NCBI GenBank assembly: GCA_002434005.1
Contig: DJJF01000038.1
Location: 7,104-32,380 of the forward strand
DNA from: Candidatus Saccharibacteria bacterium UBA6575
GTDB lineage: Bacteria > Patescibacteriota > Saccharimonadia > Saccharimonadales > Saccharimonadaceae
Reading direction: 5' to 3'
Length of the DNA: 25,277 bases
Every line of letters starts with the position of its first letter. Within the stretch, counting starts at the first letter, position 1. Made by a program: the position numbers and the translations under genes. The notes beneath the pieces are model-generated. The model was not told the DNA's origin, made no database searches, and saw nothing but the letters and a program-made list of their open reading frames with translations. This document shows positions 6,731 through 15,616 of this stretch, in pieces.

Positions 6731-8505
6731 TCACGCTTCAGCATGACTGTAAATGCTTCAGACGGAATATCTACTTTTCCAAACCGCTTCATACGCTTTT
6801 TGCCCTTGGCTTGTTTGGCGAGCACTTTTTTCTTACGAGATACGTCACCACCATATAGCCCTGTCGTCACATCCTTGCGATATGCGCTCAAATCTTCACG
6901 AGCGATGAACTTTCCACCAATCGCTGCTTGTAATGCCACTTGAAAGTTTTGCCTTGGGATCACTTCTTTCAGTTTCTTAACCGTTTCGCGGCCTAGGCTC
7001 TGACTTTCAGAGCGATGCGCCATAACGCTGAGCGCATCTACGATTTCACCGGCAACATAAAAATCTACTTTTACTAAATCTTCGGCTCGATATTCTGAAA
7101 GCTCGTAGTTAAAGCTTCCATAACCGCTCGTTACACTTTTTAGCTGGTCATAAAAGTCAGTGAGTAGGTTTGCGAGAGGAGCTTCAAAGCTAATCAACGC
7201 TCGCTCATCGATATAACTTAGATTCTTTTGCAGTCCGCGCTTGCTAACGATAAGTTGTATAACCGCTCCGATATAGTCAGTTGGTACAACGATCTCACCG
7301 TTAATCCACGGTTCCTTAATTTCAGTAATCTTTGTTACTGGCGGTAAGTCTGCGGCCGATTTGATATCAACTTGCTCATCGTCTGTAAGCGTAATTTGAT
7401 AGTCGGTGCTTGGATTTGTTACCACAAGGTCAAGATTATACTCACGCTCCAATCGTTCACGAACGATATCCATATGGAGTAACCCTAAGAAACCAATACG
7501 CACGCCAAACCCAAGTACCGGTGAGTTTTCTGGTTCGAACTGTAGTGCAGAGTCGCTCATCGCTAGTTTTTCGATAGCATCCTTGAGCTCGTTATAATCT
7601 TCGTTTGAAACGGGGAAGAATCCTGCGTACACAAATGGTCTAACATTTTTATATCCCGGCAGTGGTTCAGCCGCATGAGACCGTTTTACCGTTACGGTAT
7701 CGCCTACTTTGGCGTCGCGAGTCGTCTTTAAGTTTGTGACAATGTAGCCAATTTCGCCCGTTCCTAGGTCTAGACTTGACTTCATAGTTGGTGACAGCGA
7801 TCCAACTTCGAGTGCGATACCATGTGCACCCGTTGCAAGCATCTCGATTGTATCGCCCTTCTTAATCGACCCGTCAACAATACGTGTGTACAGAATAACT
7901 CCTCGATAATCATCATAGTAGCTATCAAAGATAAGTGCCCTAGATGCAGCCGATTCCTTACCTGCTGGCGGAGTAACGCGCTCAATGACAGCATCAAGCA
8001 CAGCAGATACTCCTTCGCCGGTTTTAGCACTGATCTTTAATATATCCTCGGGTTCACATCCAAGTAAGTTAATTACCTGCGCACTCACCTTTTCAACATC
8101 TGCTGCCGGTAAGTCGACTTTGTTTAGGACGGGGATAATCGTGAGATCGGCTGCCATAGCTAAGTACACATTCGCGAGAGTCTGCGCTTGTATGCCTTGG
8201 CTCGCGTCGACAACTAAAACAGCACCTTCGCAGGCTTCCAAACTACGGCTGACTTCGTAACTGAAATCAACATGCCCCGGGGTATCGATCAGGTTTAATT
8301 CATACCCGTCATGGTTCATGCGAACTGGTGCAAGCTTGATTGTAATACCCTTTTCCCGTTCAAGATCCATACTATCAAGCAACTGGCTCTTCATATCGCG
8401 TTTACTCACCGTTCCCGTTATTTCGAGTAGACGGTCGGCAAGCGTCGATTTACCATGATCGATATGTGCAATAATACAAAAATTTCTAATCCTCGACTGA
8501 TCCAT
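6727..8505 (-). CDS. lepA: Elongation factor 4 (LepA)
   Basis: Ribosome-associated translational GTPase. The 592-residue protein has G1 AHIDHGKST (13-21), G2 in the switch I region with EKGITIK (51-57), G3 DTPGHVDF (74-81) and G4 NKVD (128-131). It also has the LepA-specific C-terminal domain with GKFIAREDLSAYRKDVTTGLYGGDVSRKKKVLAKQAKGKKRMK near the end, typical in length (about 600) and sequence. The ATG lies 2 nt after the murJ stop and has a GAGGA SD in the murJ tail, making it the last gene of a tilS/ftsH-murJ-lepA run. It converges with the DUF2142-like gene, with the two stop codons sharing bases. Confidence 0.98.
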   Translation of the reverse strand: MDQSRIRNFCIIAHIDHGKSTLADRLLEITGTVSKRDMKSQLLDSMDLEREKGITIKLAPVRMNHDGYELNLIDTPGHVDFSYEVSRSLEACEGAVLVVDASQGIQAQTLANVYLAMAADLTIIPVLNKVDLPAADVEKVSAQVINLLGCEPEDILKISAKTGEGVSAVLDAVIERVTPPAGKESAASRALIFDSYYDDYRGVILYTRIVDGSIKKGDTIEMLATGAHGIALEVGSLSPTMKSSLDLGTGEIGYIVTNLKTTRDAKVGDTVTVKRSHAAEPLPGYKNVRPFVYAGFFPVSNEDYNELKDAIEKLAMSDSALQFEPENSPVLGFGVRIGFLGLLHMDIVRERLEREYNLDLVVTNPSTDYQITLTDDEQVDIKSAADLPPVTKITEIKEPWINGEIVVPTDYIGAVIQLIVSKRGLQKNLSYIDERALISFEAPLANLLTDFYDQLKSVTSGYGSFNYELSEYRAEDLVKVDFYVAGEIVDALSVMAHRSESQSLGRETVKKLKEVIPRQNFQVALQAAIGGKFIAREDLSAYRKDVTTGLYGGDVSRKKKVLAKQAKGKKRMKRFGKVDIPSEAFTVMLKRD

Positions 8506-8507
8506 GA

Positions 8508-10133
8508 TTATCCTCGTACGCCGCCAGTAAATGCGCGTCTAACCTGCTTCATGATTGGCTCAGCTTCTTCGAGTTTCAATAACCTACTGAGCGCAATGTA
8601 TGCTGCAAAACTAACGCTAACAATAAGTGCGAACTTTGGGAATGTGAAGTAGAAGCTACTTTGGTCACCTGCTTGCAGTGGCATTAACAGCACCATTGCG
8701 TAGCTAACAATCGCCATGAAGCCAGTAGCGCTGGCCATTCGCCAAACCGCATTCCAAAAATCAGCATTCAATAGTCCCGGGAAGCGTCGAACCATAATAA
8801 CGAAGAGAGTAAACACCTCTACTGCCGCCATGATTGACTGTGCCCAAGCCAGGCCGTACGCTCCCATATTAAGCGCCATGGTAAACCATATCGCAAGTAA
8901 GATGTTCAGACCAATCGAAAAGAACGAGATATAGAGTGGAGTCTTGGTATCCTGCTGGGCATAAAACGTTCGGGCAGCGATATAATAAACGGATCGACAC
9001 AATATAGCGAGAACCAACGCACCAAGTAAGCCCGCCATTAGGGCGTCACCCCGAGGGTTAATGAAGTTCACCAAATATCCACGAGTGAAAAACGTTATGA
9101 TCGCAACAGGTAAGCTAAGCCAAATGATGAAACGAAGGACTGTTTGCAGTTCAGAACGGAACAAATCGAGTCGGCCTTCCGCCAATCGCTCAGTCATCTT
9201 TGGAAATGCAGCTGTCGAAATCGCTACACCAATCAAGTTAATTGGAGCCATCTGTAGCGTCATCGCCTGGTTGTATGCACGTACTGTCTTTTCCGCCATA
9301 CGACTCGCAAGATTGGTTTCAACGATACTCACCACATAGTCCATGCCCTGGTCGAGAGAGCGAGCAGGAAGTAGACTCAATACTTTTCGGAAGCCTTTGT
9401 TCTTCCAGTGGATCTTAAAGCGGTAATCAAACCCAAGCCCCATAAGACCGACACTGCTTACTACTAGTTGCATAATCGATCCAAGTACGACTCCTAGCGC
9501 CACGCCCATAATACCGCCTTCGAATACCTGCCAGCCAAAGATATTAATACCGCCAGTGAAGAACAAAATACCAATTATGATACCGATGTTATAAATGATC
9601 GGTGCCAGCACATAGAAAGTGAATTTGCTCAATGCCTGCTGGATGCTCGCAATCACTGTCGCAACGGCAAATAAGAACGGATTCACGGCAATAACCCGCA
9701 TCATACTAACTGTCAGCGCGTGCCCAGCTTCCGAAAATCCAGGTGCTAGCAGATACGCGAGTGGCTCAGCAAACACTATGATCAAAATACTCGCGCACAA
9801 TGTCAGGATCGCCATAAGGTTCACCATGCTGGTCGAAAGTTCCCATGCAGACTTCTTATTTCCACCCGCAAGTCTTTGATTGAATACAGGTATAAATGTC
9901 ACACTCAAAGCACCCGATACCAAGATGAAGTACATGAAGTCAGGTAGCAGGAATGCCGCAGTGTAGGCATCAAGCCCCACCGGATAAGAGTCATAGTAAT
10001 AACTGTTTAGCAGACGTTCTCGCAGAAAACCGAACAGCATCGACACAAGCGAGGAGCTCGCGATCAATATAGCAGCAAACCGGACTGTCAGCTTCCGGTT
10101 TGCTCTTGCAACGACGCTTTGGACTCTGCCCAT
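8508..10133 (-). CDS. murJ: Lipid II flippase MurJ (MviN family)
   Basis: Moves the peptidoglycan precursor lipid II across the cytoplasmic membrane. The 541-residue protein has about 14 hydrophobic helices of the MOP superfamily. Family hallmarks are SSLVSMLFGFLRERLL near residues 27-42, DAYTAAFLLPDFMYFILVSGALSVTFIPVF (54-83) and later PINLIGVAISTAAFPKMTERLA with the conserved PxM. Its ATG follows the ftsH stop by 10 nt with an AAGGA SD made from the stop codon region. Presence of murJ implies that this organism makes its own murein wall, as known for Saccharibacteria. Confidence 0.95.
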   Translation of the reverse strand: MGRVQSVVARANRKLTVRFAAILIASSSLVSMLFGFLRERLLNSYYYDSYPVGLDAYTAAFLLPDFMYFILVSGALSVTFIPVFNQRLAGGNKKSAWELSTSMVNLMAILTLCASILIIVFAEPLAYLLAPGFSEAGHALTVSMMRVIAVNPFLFAVATVIASIQQALSKFTFYVLAPIIYNIGIIIGILFFTGGINIFGWQVFEGGIMGVALGVVLGSIMQLVVSSVGLMGLGFDYRFKIHWKNKGFRKVLSLLPARSLDQGMDYVVSIVETNLASRMAEKTVRAYNQAMTLQMAPINLIGVAISTAAFPKMTERLAEGRLDLFRSELQTVLRFIIWLSLPVAIITFFTRGYLVNFINPRGDALMAGLLGALVLAILCRSVYYIAARTFYAQQDTKTPLYISFFSIGLNILLAIWFTMALNMGAYGLAWAQSIMAAVEVFTLFVIMVRRFPGLLNADFWNAVWRMASATGFMAIVSYAMVLLMPLQAGDQSSFYFTFPKFALIVSVSFAAYIALSRLLKLEEAEPIMKQVRRAFTGGVRG

Positions 10134-10143
10134 GTAATCGTCC

Positions 10144-12009
10144 TTATGCCGCGTGCAGCATGACTTCCTTCGGGAGTGTTGCAGACTTCAAGATATCGTT
10201 CACCTTTTCCTCTTCGAGCGTTTCATCCTTCAAAAGCGCAGCCGCGAGTGACTCCAAACTCTCCATATTGTGCTTTATCACAGATTCTGCACGGATAGCT
10301 GCCTCTTTTATTAATGCCTCGACTTCTTGGTCGATTTGGCGAGCAGTATCATCACTGTACGGACGTTCGTGCGTAATCTTATCGAATACCATACCGCCAT
10401 TGTCATCATGGAACACCTGGTCACGAAGGTTCTTACCCATACCTTGTTCAATGATCATGTCGCGAGCAATCTCGGTTGCTTTGCGTAGGTCGCTACCCGC
10501 ACCAGTTGTAATACCGTCGTCACCATACTTGATCTTCTCGGCAATACGTCCGCCCATGGCACGCGCTAGAATATCCTTGAATTCGTACACATTCGTGTAG
10601 CTTTTATCTTCAGGCGGCAGGAACCATGTCACTCCTCCTGTTCCACCGCGAGGAATGATTGTCACCTTATGAACAGGATCACTATCAGGAAGTACATGTC
10701 CAACAATTGCATGGCCAGCTTCGTGATAGGCAGTCAGTTCTTTTTCCTTGTCGTTCATTACTTTGGCTTTTCGCTCTGGGCCAATCGCGACTTTTTCGAA
10801 CGCTTCAGTTAAATCCTTATTGCTGATCATTTTGCTATCACGGCGTGCCGCAATAATGGCAGCTTCGTTCGCAATATTAGCGAGATCTGCACCACTTGAT
10901 CCAGCGGTTTTTGCAGCTAATTTATCGAGATTTACGCTTGGATCGGTTGGCTTGTTCTTGAAGTGAACCTTCAGTATGGCCTCGCGATCTTTTCGCTCCG
11001 GAAGCATAATGTTAGTGCGACGGTCAAAACGTCCTGGGCGAAGCAGGGCAGGATCAAGTACGTCTGCGCGGTTGGTTGCAGCAAGTACGATCACATTTGT
11101 GCCAGTCTCAAAACCGTCCATTTCAACCAGAATCTGGTTAAGTGTTTGCTCGCGTTCGTCGTGTCCACCGCCCATACCACTTCCACGCTTACGACCGACT
11201 GCATCAATTTCGTCTATGAAGATAATGGCAGGTGCATTCTTCTTTGCCTTAGCAAACAAGTCGCGCACACGACTCGCACCAACACCTACAAACATTTCAA
11301 CGAACTCAGAACCAGAAATGCTAAAGAATGGAACATTGGCTTCACCGGCAACAGCACGTGCGAGCATCGTTTTACCGGTACCTGGGCTACCGACGAGTAA
11401 AACACCCTTTGGAATCTTGGCGCCAAGATTTTGATATTTTTTCGGATGCTTTAAGAAGTCTACAACTTCTTCGAGGTCTTGCTTCGCTGCATCATTACCT
11501 GCGATATCCGCAAATACAACTTTTTCCTTATCAAGTCCGTATAGCTTGGCCTTACTTTTACCAAATCCAAGCGCTTGATTATTTTGACCTTGAGCTTGAC
11601 GCATCATAAACACAAACAGTCCACCGATCAACAAGACCGGCAGTAACACGCTGGCAACTTGCCATACAGCCTGGCCAGTTCCAGATGGAGTGGTTACTTT
11701 TACTTCTGTTTTGCCGCGTTCTAAGCCCTGTTCATAAATGCTACTGCTGCCTTCTTTGGTAGAGGTTTCAGTTGGCTTGTCCTGGCCTTTTGGAGTTACC
11801 TTCACCTTTTCACCTTCGATTTCAATCTTAGTGATTTCGCCCTTGTTCGCTCGTTCGATAACACTCGAAATCGCAACTTCCTTCAGGTTGTCCTGTGGTG
11901 AAACGAGCGCGAAGATAGTCAGTGTGGCAAGCACGAAAATAGCCCAAAAGAGCCCTAAGCGAATCATGTTGCTGGTGCGTTTACCATTTGAAGGTTTTTT
12001 TGAAGCCAT
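10144..12009 (-). CDS. ftsH: ATP-dependent zinc metalloprotease FtsH
   Basis: Membrane-bound AAA+ protease that degrades misfolded membrane proteins and short-lived regulators. In the 621 residues: TM1 at about 18-36, a short periplasmic domain (about 40-112), TM2 at 116-136, Walker A GSPGTGKT (207-214), Walker B IIFIDE (262-267), second region of homology near 307-330, the zinc motif HEAGH (429-433) and a likely third zinc ligand Asp507 (GAGSD). All key residues are intact. The start at 12009 has its nearest SD-like AAAGGA at 12030-12025, an unusually long 15-nt spacing. It follows tilS, as in many bacteria, but has a candidate promoter of its own. Confidence 0.98.
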   Translation of the reverse strand: MASKKPSNGKRTSNMIRLGLFWAIFVLATLTIFALVSPQDNLKEVAISSVIERANKGEITKIEIEGEKVKVTPKGQDKPTETSTKEGSSSIYEQGLERGKTEVKVTTPSGTGQAVWQVASVLLPVLLIGGLFVFMMRQAQGQNNQALGFGKSKAKLYGLDKEKVVFADIAGNDAAKQDLEEVVDFLKHPKKYQNLGAKIPKGVLLVGSPGTGKTMLARAVAGEANVPFFSISGSEFVEMFVGVGASRVRDLFAKAKKNAPAIIFIDEIDAVGRKRGSGMGGGHDEREQTLNQILVEMDGFETGTNVIVLAATNRADVLDPALLRPGRFDRRTNIMLPERKDREAILKVHFKNKPTDPSVNLDKLAAKTAGSSGADLANIANEAAIIAARRDSKMISNKDLTEAFEKVAIGPERKAKVMNDKEKELTAYHEAGHAIVGHVLPDSDPVHKVTIIPRGGTGGVTWFLPPEDKSYTNVYEFKDILARAMGGRIAEKIKYGDDGITTGAGSDLRKATEIARDMIIEQGMGKNLRDQVFHDDNGGMVFDKITHERPYSDDTARQIDQEVEALIKEAAIRAESVIKHNMESLESLAAALLKDETLEEEKVNDILKSATLPKEVMLHAA

Positions 12010-12077
12010 GTATTTAAATTACCGTCCTTTCTGGTTCAGCCGGAGGCTAAGAGTAATCATTCGAAGTCACTCCTATA

Positions 12078-12107
12078 AATATAGCAGTCACAAGGGGTGT
12101 TTGACAA
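12078..12107 (-). promoter_or_regulatory. Candidate ftsH-murJ-lepA promoter, TTGTCA-18-TATATT
   Basis: TTGTCA (12107-12102), an 18-nt spacer and TATATT (12083-12078) on the minus strand. It overlaps the last codons of tilS. The expected start near 12071 gives a leader of about 60 nt before the ftsH ATG. Confidence 0.5.
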
Positions 12108-12906
12108 TGAATTCACGCATCGTGAAAGCAATCCTAGTCTGGGGTCCAGCTTCAAATATCGTATCGGGTTTAGCCGTTTTGATCGCATGATGCAGTCTAC
12201 GCAGTTGTGGCCTGGTTAAACTAGGTGTTTTAATGCGAAGAATATCGATCGCTGTTTTATCATCCGTCATTGTCATGAAATAGCGCGAATCGGTTACAAG
12301 CTGACTTGCTTCTTTGTCTATCAACACCGCGAGTTTACGCTGAATTGTCCATAGTTCTATCAGTTTTTCACGTGCTGAGTCTGTCAGCGACGACATCGCC
12401 TTTCGTATCCGGTTACGGAGATATACATCTGAGACATTCGTTTCATCCTCAACCCACTCGAGTTTGTAGCGCATGGCATATGCATACAAATCAGCCTTAC
12501 GAAATTTAGTAAGTGGGCGATCGATATCCCCTGCCGCGAGGACAGCCAATCCTCGCCAGCCAGTTCCTCGTGTCAGATTAAGCGCAATCGTTTCGATCAC
12601 ATCATCTTTGTGATGTGCCGTTAAAATTTTTCCGCCTGTCGCATTTGCAAGCTCCCTCAGAAATTCATAACGCTTTTCGCGGGCGAGTGCTTCGCTCGCA
12701 CCTGGCCCTAATTCACCTGTACCTATATACACTGGTAGCCCATACTGTTCGGCTAATGCCGCAACAAATCGTGCATCAGCCGCCGAATCCTCTCTAATAC
12801 CATGATCAAAATGGGCAACAACCAGTTCATGGTCACCGCGTCTCACAAGCATATCGAGCAGCACAACTGAATCCACTCCGCCCGATACCGCAACAACATA
12901 CTTCAT
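12088..12906 (-). CDS. tilS: tRNA(Ile)-lysidine synthase TilS, short form
   Basis: Adds lysine to C34 of tRNA-Ile(CAU), changing its decoding from AUG to AUA. The PP-loop SGGVDS is at residues 8-13, and HFDHGIREDSAADARFV (32-48), ILTAHHKDDVIETIALNLTRGTG (about 94-116) and YLRNRIRKAM further on are characteristic. At 272 residues it has the catalytic domain and a reduced C-terminal part instead of the full extra domains of the 430-residue E. coli protein. Short versions are known in other small genomes. The gene stands 78 nt ahead of ftsH. Confidence 0.95.
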   Translation of the reverse strand: MKYVVAVSGGVDSVVLLDMLVRRGDHELVVAHFDHGIREDSAADARFVAALAEQYGLPVYIGTGELGPGASEALAREKRYEFLRELANATGGKILTAHHKDDVIETIALNLTRGTGWRGLAVLAAGDIDRPLTKFRKADLYAYAMRYKLEWVEDETNVSDVYLRNRIRKAMSSLTDSAREKLIELWTIQRKLAVLIDKEASQLVTDSRYFMTMTDDKTAIDILRIKTPSLTRPQLRRLHHAIKTAKPDTIFEAGPQTRIAFTMREFIVKHPL

Positions 12907-12932
12907 ATGTCTTATTCAAGCACACTATGCGA

Positions 12933-12962
12933 AACCACCCGACACAAATAGTGCGGGTGGTT
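12933..12962 (-). terminator. GC-rich hairpin after the exported-protein gene
   Basis: Nine perfect base pairs (AACCACCCG with CGGGTGGTT, 12933-12941 and 12954-12962), with an inner CAC/GTG pairing. It lies between the stop of the exported-protein gene and tilS. It has no U-tract, so termination is only suggested; it may act as an mRNA 3' stabiliser. Confidence 0.4.
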
Positions 12963-12980
12963 CGAATGGTCAGCTGCTTC

Positions 12981-13502
12981 TTATGAATCGCTATCAGATT
13001 CCGCGTCACCGCGTGGCCCGCCCCCAGGCCCACCATGGCCATGGCCGCCCATCAGCAAGTATGCGTATGAGTCGTCAATATCATTCTCGCTGAGCCACGT
13101 ATCAATTGTGGTCTTCTCAGCCTCCATTGCAGCTTTTCGTTCATCAGCCGTCTTATCTTGCATGCTGTCGCGGTTCGCTTCGCGTGCTTGCTGCAACTCA
13201 GCTCGCTTCGCGTTAATTTTGTCGGCTTGTGCCTGGGTCAATTTGCCGTCTTCTACCAGCGCCGCAACTTTATCTTTCATCTCCTGTTCACGTTCTGCTT
13301 CCATTTTGGTTCGCTGTTCATCAAATACAGCCTGAACATCACTTGTTTTCAGATTAAATTTAGTCGCGATTGCACTTACCAAACCGCTCATCGGGTCGTT
13401 TGTCGACGAGTCCGAATCGGTTGTCGCGAATACAGCACCTGTCGTTAGTCCAGCTACACCGATTGTTGCAACGGTTGCTGCTGCAATTAGTTGTTTTTTC
13501 AT
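12981..13502 (-). CDS. Exported helical protein of unknown function
   Basis: The 173-residue protein has a Sec-type signal: KK at 2-3, a hydrophobic stretch at 5-25 and a probable cleavage near AVFA-TTD (about 24-27). The rest is highly charged and helical: a segment with KFNLKTSDVQAVFDEQR, then VAALVEDGKLTQAQADKINAKRAELQQARE, a pattern seen in DUF2680-like helical repeats. The C-terminus holds GGHGHGGPGGGPRGD and an acidic Ser/Asp tail; the His/Gly run could bind metal, but this is only a suggestion. A strong SD, GGAGG, stands 5 nt before the ATG. I do not recognise a defined function. Close neighbours are a small membrane protein and a prepilin, so a cell-surface role is plausible. Confidence 0.88.
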   Translation of the reverse strand: MKKQLIAAATVATIGVAGLTTGAVFATTDSDSSTNDPMSGLVSAIATKFNLKTSDVQAVFDEQRTKMEAEREQEMKDKVAALVEDGKLTQAQADKINAKRAELQQAREANRDSMQDKTADERKAAMEAEKTTIDTWLSENDIDDSYAYLLMGGHGHGGPGGGPRGDAESDSDS

Positions 13503-13561
13503 AGTCCTCCTTCGTTAGGTTAGGCATTACGCCACCTCACATCGTAGAAAACCATGTTTAA

Positions 13562-13579
13562 GAATCGCTTAACCGATTC
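13562..13579 (-). terminator. Small hairpin over the stop of the 56-residue gene
   Basis: GAATCG (13562-13567), a 6-nt loop and CGATTC (13574-13579). An alternative, mutually exclusive pairing TTAAG/CTTAA (13558-13572) overlaps it. No strong U-tract; a weak terminator at best. Confidence 0.25.
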
Positions 13580-13739
13580 GATTGTAGAGTTTAACAGCTG
13601 CCCAAATACCTAGGAATCCCCCAAGCATGCCACCGAGAATACTCCAGCCACTCAATAGGTCATTATCACCAAATAGCATCGGTATAAACGAGCCTACTGT
13701 CGATCCTACTAATGCGCCTATGAGAACTACTTGTTTCAT
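13569..13739 (-). CDS. Small glycine-rich two-helix membrane protein (56 aa)
   Basis: Begins MKQVVLIGALVGSTVGSFIP and ends in KLYNRIG. Two hydrophobic helices (about 3-23 and 33-51) carry GxxxG-type spacing (GALVGSTVG and GGMLGGFLGIWAA), separated by a short polar turn, FGDNDLLSG. This is the layout of glycine-zipper small membrane proteins that are common in Patescibacteria; no function is known to me. The ATG at 13739 lies 6 nt after a TATAGT hexamer and has no SD, so it could be leaderless, or be read from the prepilin mRNA 16 nt upstream. The intact frame and membrane pattern support it as a real gene. Confidence 0.8.
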   Translation of the reverse strand: MKQVVLIGALVGSTVGSFIPMLFGDNDLLSGWSILGGMLGGFLGIWAAVKLYNRIG

Positions 13740-13755
13740 ATCTCAACTATACCTT

Positions 13756-14349
13756 CTACCCGTTTTGAAATCCCTGGGTGAACCATGGCGTGAACGTCGA
13801 TCCATATGCGCACTGAGAACCTGGGCTACCAGGATATACTTGGCCGCTTGGAATAGATTCCATTACCCGAACACCTAAGATGTAATAGCTTCCCCTTGCC
13901 GGATCACAACCATATGATCCAGCGCCGAAGTATTTGTAAAAATATATATATGCCTGAGGATTGGCCTGTCCTGGGTCGAGCCAGTCAGTCTGATTAGGCG
14001 CGGTTGCTTGGTTCACTGTATTAATAGGATCAACTGGTATTTTTGAAACCACTCCGCCTGTTCTCAAGGCAGAAATAAAATCAGTCGCGCTACTTCCATC
14101 TGAACTCACTTCCCAGCTGGCCGTTCCTGTCATACTACCACTGTTTGGATAGTCTCCATTTCGGATTTTGTACATTTCTAACGCTTTTACAATTATTTGC
14201 ATGTCGCTGACTCTTTTCGAATCTCTCGCACGCTTCTGTACACCGCTAAACACAGTAATACTTATAGCTGCTAAGATCGCGATCACAACTATAACGATAA
14301 GCAGCTCAACAATGGTAAAGCCTTTTTGTTTTGATGCCCACGTATGCAT
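13756..14349 (-). CDS. Type IV prepilin-like protein
   Basis: Pilin subunit or pseudopilin exported and cut by prepilin peptidase. The class III signal is textbook: basic leader MHTWASKQKG, cleavage between Gly10 and Phe11, mature start FTIVELLIV with Glu at mature position 5 (Glu15), and a hydrophobic helix to about residue 34. The segment VQKRARDSKRVSDMQIIVKALEMYKIRNGDYP (about 37-68) is the usual alpha1-C region of Gram-positive and CPR pilins. The C-terminal half is Gly/Tyr-rich and has a Cys pair (Cys in YGCDP and SQCAYG) that could form the D-region loop. Type IV pili are used by Saccharibacteria for twitching and host contact. No assembly genes (pilB, pilC, pilD) are nearby. Confidence 0.95.
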   Translation of the reverse strand: MHTWASKQKGFTIVELLIVIVVIAILAAISITVFSGVQKRARDSKRVSDMQIIVKALEMYKIRNGDYPNSGSMTGTASWEVSSDGSSATDFISALRTGGVVSKIPVDPINTVNQATAPNQTDWLDPGQANPQAYIYFYKYFGAGSYGCDPARGSYYILGVRVMESIPSGQVYPGSPGSQCAYGSTFTPWFTQGFQNG

Positions 14350-14364
14350 ACCTCCACTATAGCA
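14350..14364 (-). promoter_or_regulatory. Prepilin start cassette: extended -10 TGC-TATAGT joined to SD
   Basis: TGC TATAGT (14364-14356) is followed at once by GGAGGT and the ATG. The whole promoter fits the 16 nt between the polymerase stop and the prepilin. The last 17 bases match the hrcA start at 15 positions. Confidence 0.6.
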
Positions 14365-14365
14365 T

Positions 14366-15616
14366 TTACATATACCTCGTACTTCCGAACGGTATCTTCT
14401 CCTTCATCATATGAGTTACGAGAGTATCCGCGGAATGCAGCACCCGCTTCCCGTAGCGAGCATTAATCTCATCCAGCGCACTGGTGATAGCCCTATCTTT
14501 TGCCAGCTCATCGCCAAACAAATGGAGTTGCGAGTCGTCTGGTTCGCTCAGTTCATAGCACGACACACCGATTTCTTTTACAAACACCGGCGCCGATTCG
14601 AATAACTTTCTGGCCTGCTCGTAGATTGCTTGGTTCGAAAAAAACGGCGTTGCTGCCATAGCCCTGGCATGCCAAAACGTGCCGCCCCAGCCGCGGCCAG
14701 TATCGGTGTAGCTCCGAGCGTGTACCGACACCCCTCGAGCCACGAGTCCTTGGGAACGAACCTTAGTGCCAGTTTCCTCGCACAAGTGATGCAGCCGCTG
14801 AAGTACCTGCGCCCTGGGCATTTTATAGCCGTCCAGTACATATTGCCGGCCGGCAGTACGAATAGGGAAGTCACGCTTATCAACTTCCCAGCCGCGCAGT
14901 CGCTGGTGCCACTCCAGCCCAACCACGCTCTTAAATACCATTTTTTTGAGTGTCACCGGATCAGCGTCTAGGAATTGAAGCGGCGTGAATATACCTACGG
15001 CGTTCAAGCGCTTTTCAAACCGCCCAGCAATACCTGTTAGATCGGTTAACTCCAGCCCCGCAAATATTTCACGCAGATTCTCGTGATTTATCACGTCCAA
15101 GCCGTTTGGTTTATGTAAGCTAGCTGCGGTCTTCGCTAGGAATCTATTCGTTGCAATACCCACGTTGCAATTCATGGCGCAGCCTATTTCACTCCAGAGT
15201 CGCTGCTTTATTTCGTACCCTACATCAGCTAAGTCCCGTCCAGCAATTGCGGCTGTCGTATCACTAAAATCAATCACGCCTTCGTCAATACTTTTCATGC
15301 GCACATGAGCCGAATAATCCTGCATGATCGCCATAAGTCTGTGATACACAAACTTGTACTTCGCCGGATCACTCTCAAGTCCAACTAGGTCTGGGCATAG
15401 CTTCTTTGCATCCTTCAAACTCATGCCCAATTTCACACCCATAGCCTTGGCTTCATAGCTGCACGTCACGATCATAGTATGCTCTGTGCGCCGATTCACA
15501 ATCGCTACCGGCCGGCCACGCAGCATCGGTCGCGCCTGCTGTTCTACAGTTGCGAAACAGCTATTCAGGTCGATATGCATCACGGTTGGCGTTGCTGGAT
15601 TTAATTCATTCTTCAC
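14366..15616 (-). CDS. Y-family DNA polymerase (DinB/UmuC type)
   Basis: Translesion polymerase. The 416 residues show the palm motif HIDLNSCFATVEQ (14-26, Asp16 metal ligand), finger residues with CSYEAKAMGVKLGM (52-65), and the second catalytic pair Asp111-Glu112 in SIDEGVIDF (109-117), where the usual SIDEAYLD is changed after the Glu. The helix-hairpin-helix region (LTDLTGIAGRFEKRLNAVGI) and little-finger domain follow. QLHLF (363-367) is a near-consensus beta-clamp binding motif. The start is GTG at 15616, overlapping the TGA of the preceding gene (GTGA); an SD-like GAGGCGG is upstream. The small upstream partner and strong promoter suggest a regulated two-gene unit. Confidence 0.93.
   Translation of the reverse strand: MKNELNPATPTVMHIDLNSCFATVEQQARPMLRGRPVAIVNRRTEHTMIVTCSYEAKAMGVKLGMSLKDAKKLCPDLVGLESDPAKYKFVYHRLMAIMQDYSAHVRMKSIDEGVIDFSDTTAAIAGRDLADVGYEIKQRLWSEIGCAMNCNVGIATNRFLAKTAASLHKPNGLDVINHENLREIFAGLELTDLTGIAGRFEKRLNAVGIFTPLQFLDADPVTLKKMVFKSVVGLEWHQRLRGWEVDKRDFPIRTAGRQYVLDGYKMPRAQVLQRLHHLCEETGTKVRSQGLVARGVSVHARSYTDTGRGWGGTFWHARAMAATPFFSNQAIYEQARKLFESAPVFVKEIGVSCYELSEPDDSQLHLFGDELAKDRAITSALDEINARYGKRVLHSADTLVTHMMKEKIPFGSTRYM

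Noticed and set aside
10976..11434. Plus-strand ORFs opposite ftsH and others opposite lepA, hrcA, the dipZ-like gene and the flavoprotein
   Set aside because: Shadow frames of strong genes, with no SD and low-complexity or Ser/Arg-rich translations.
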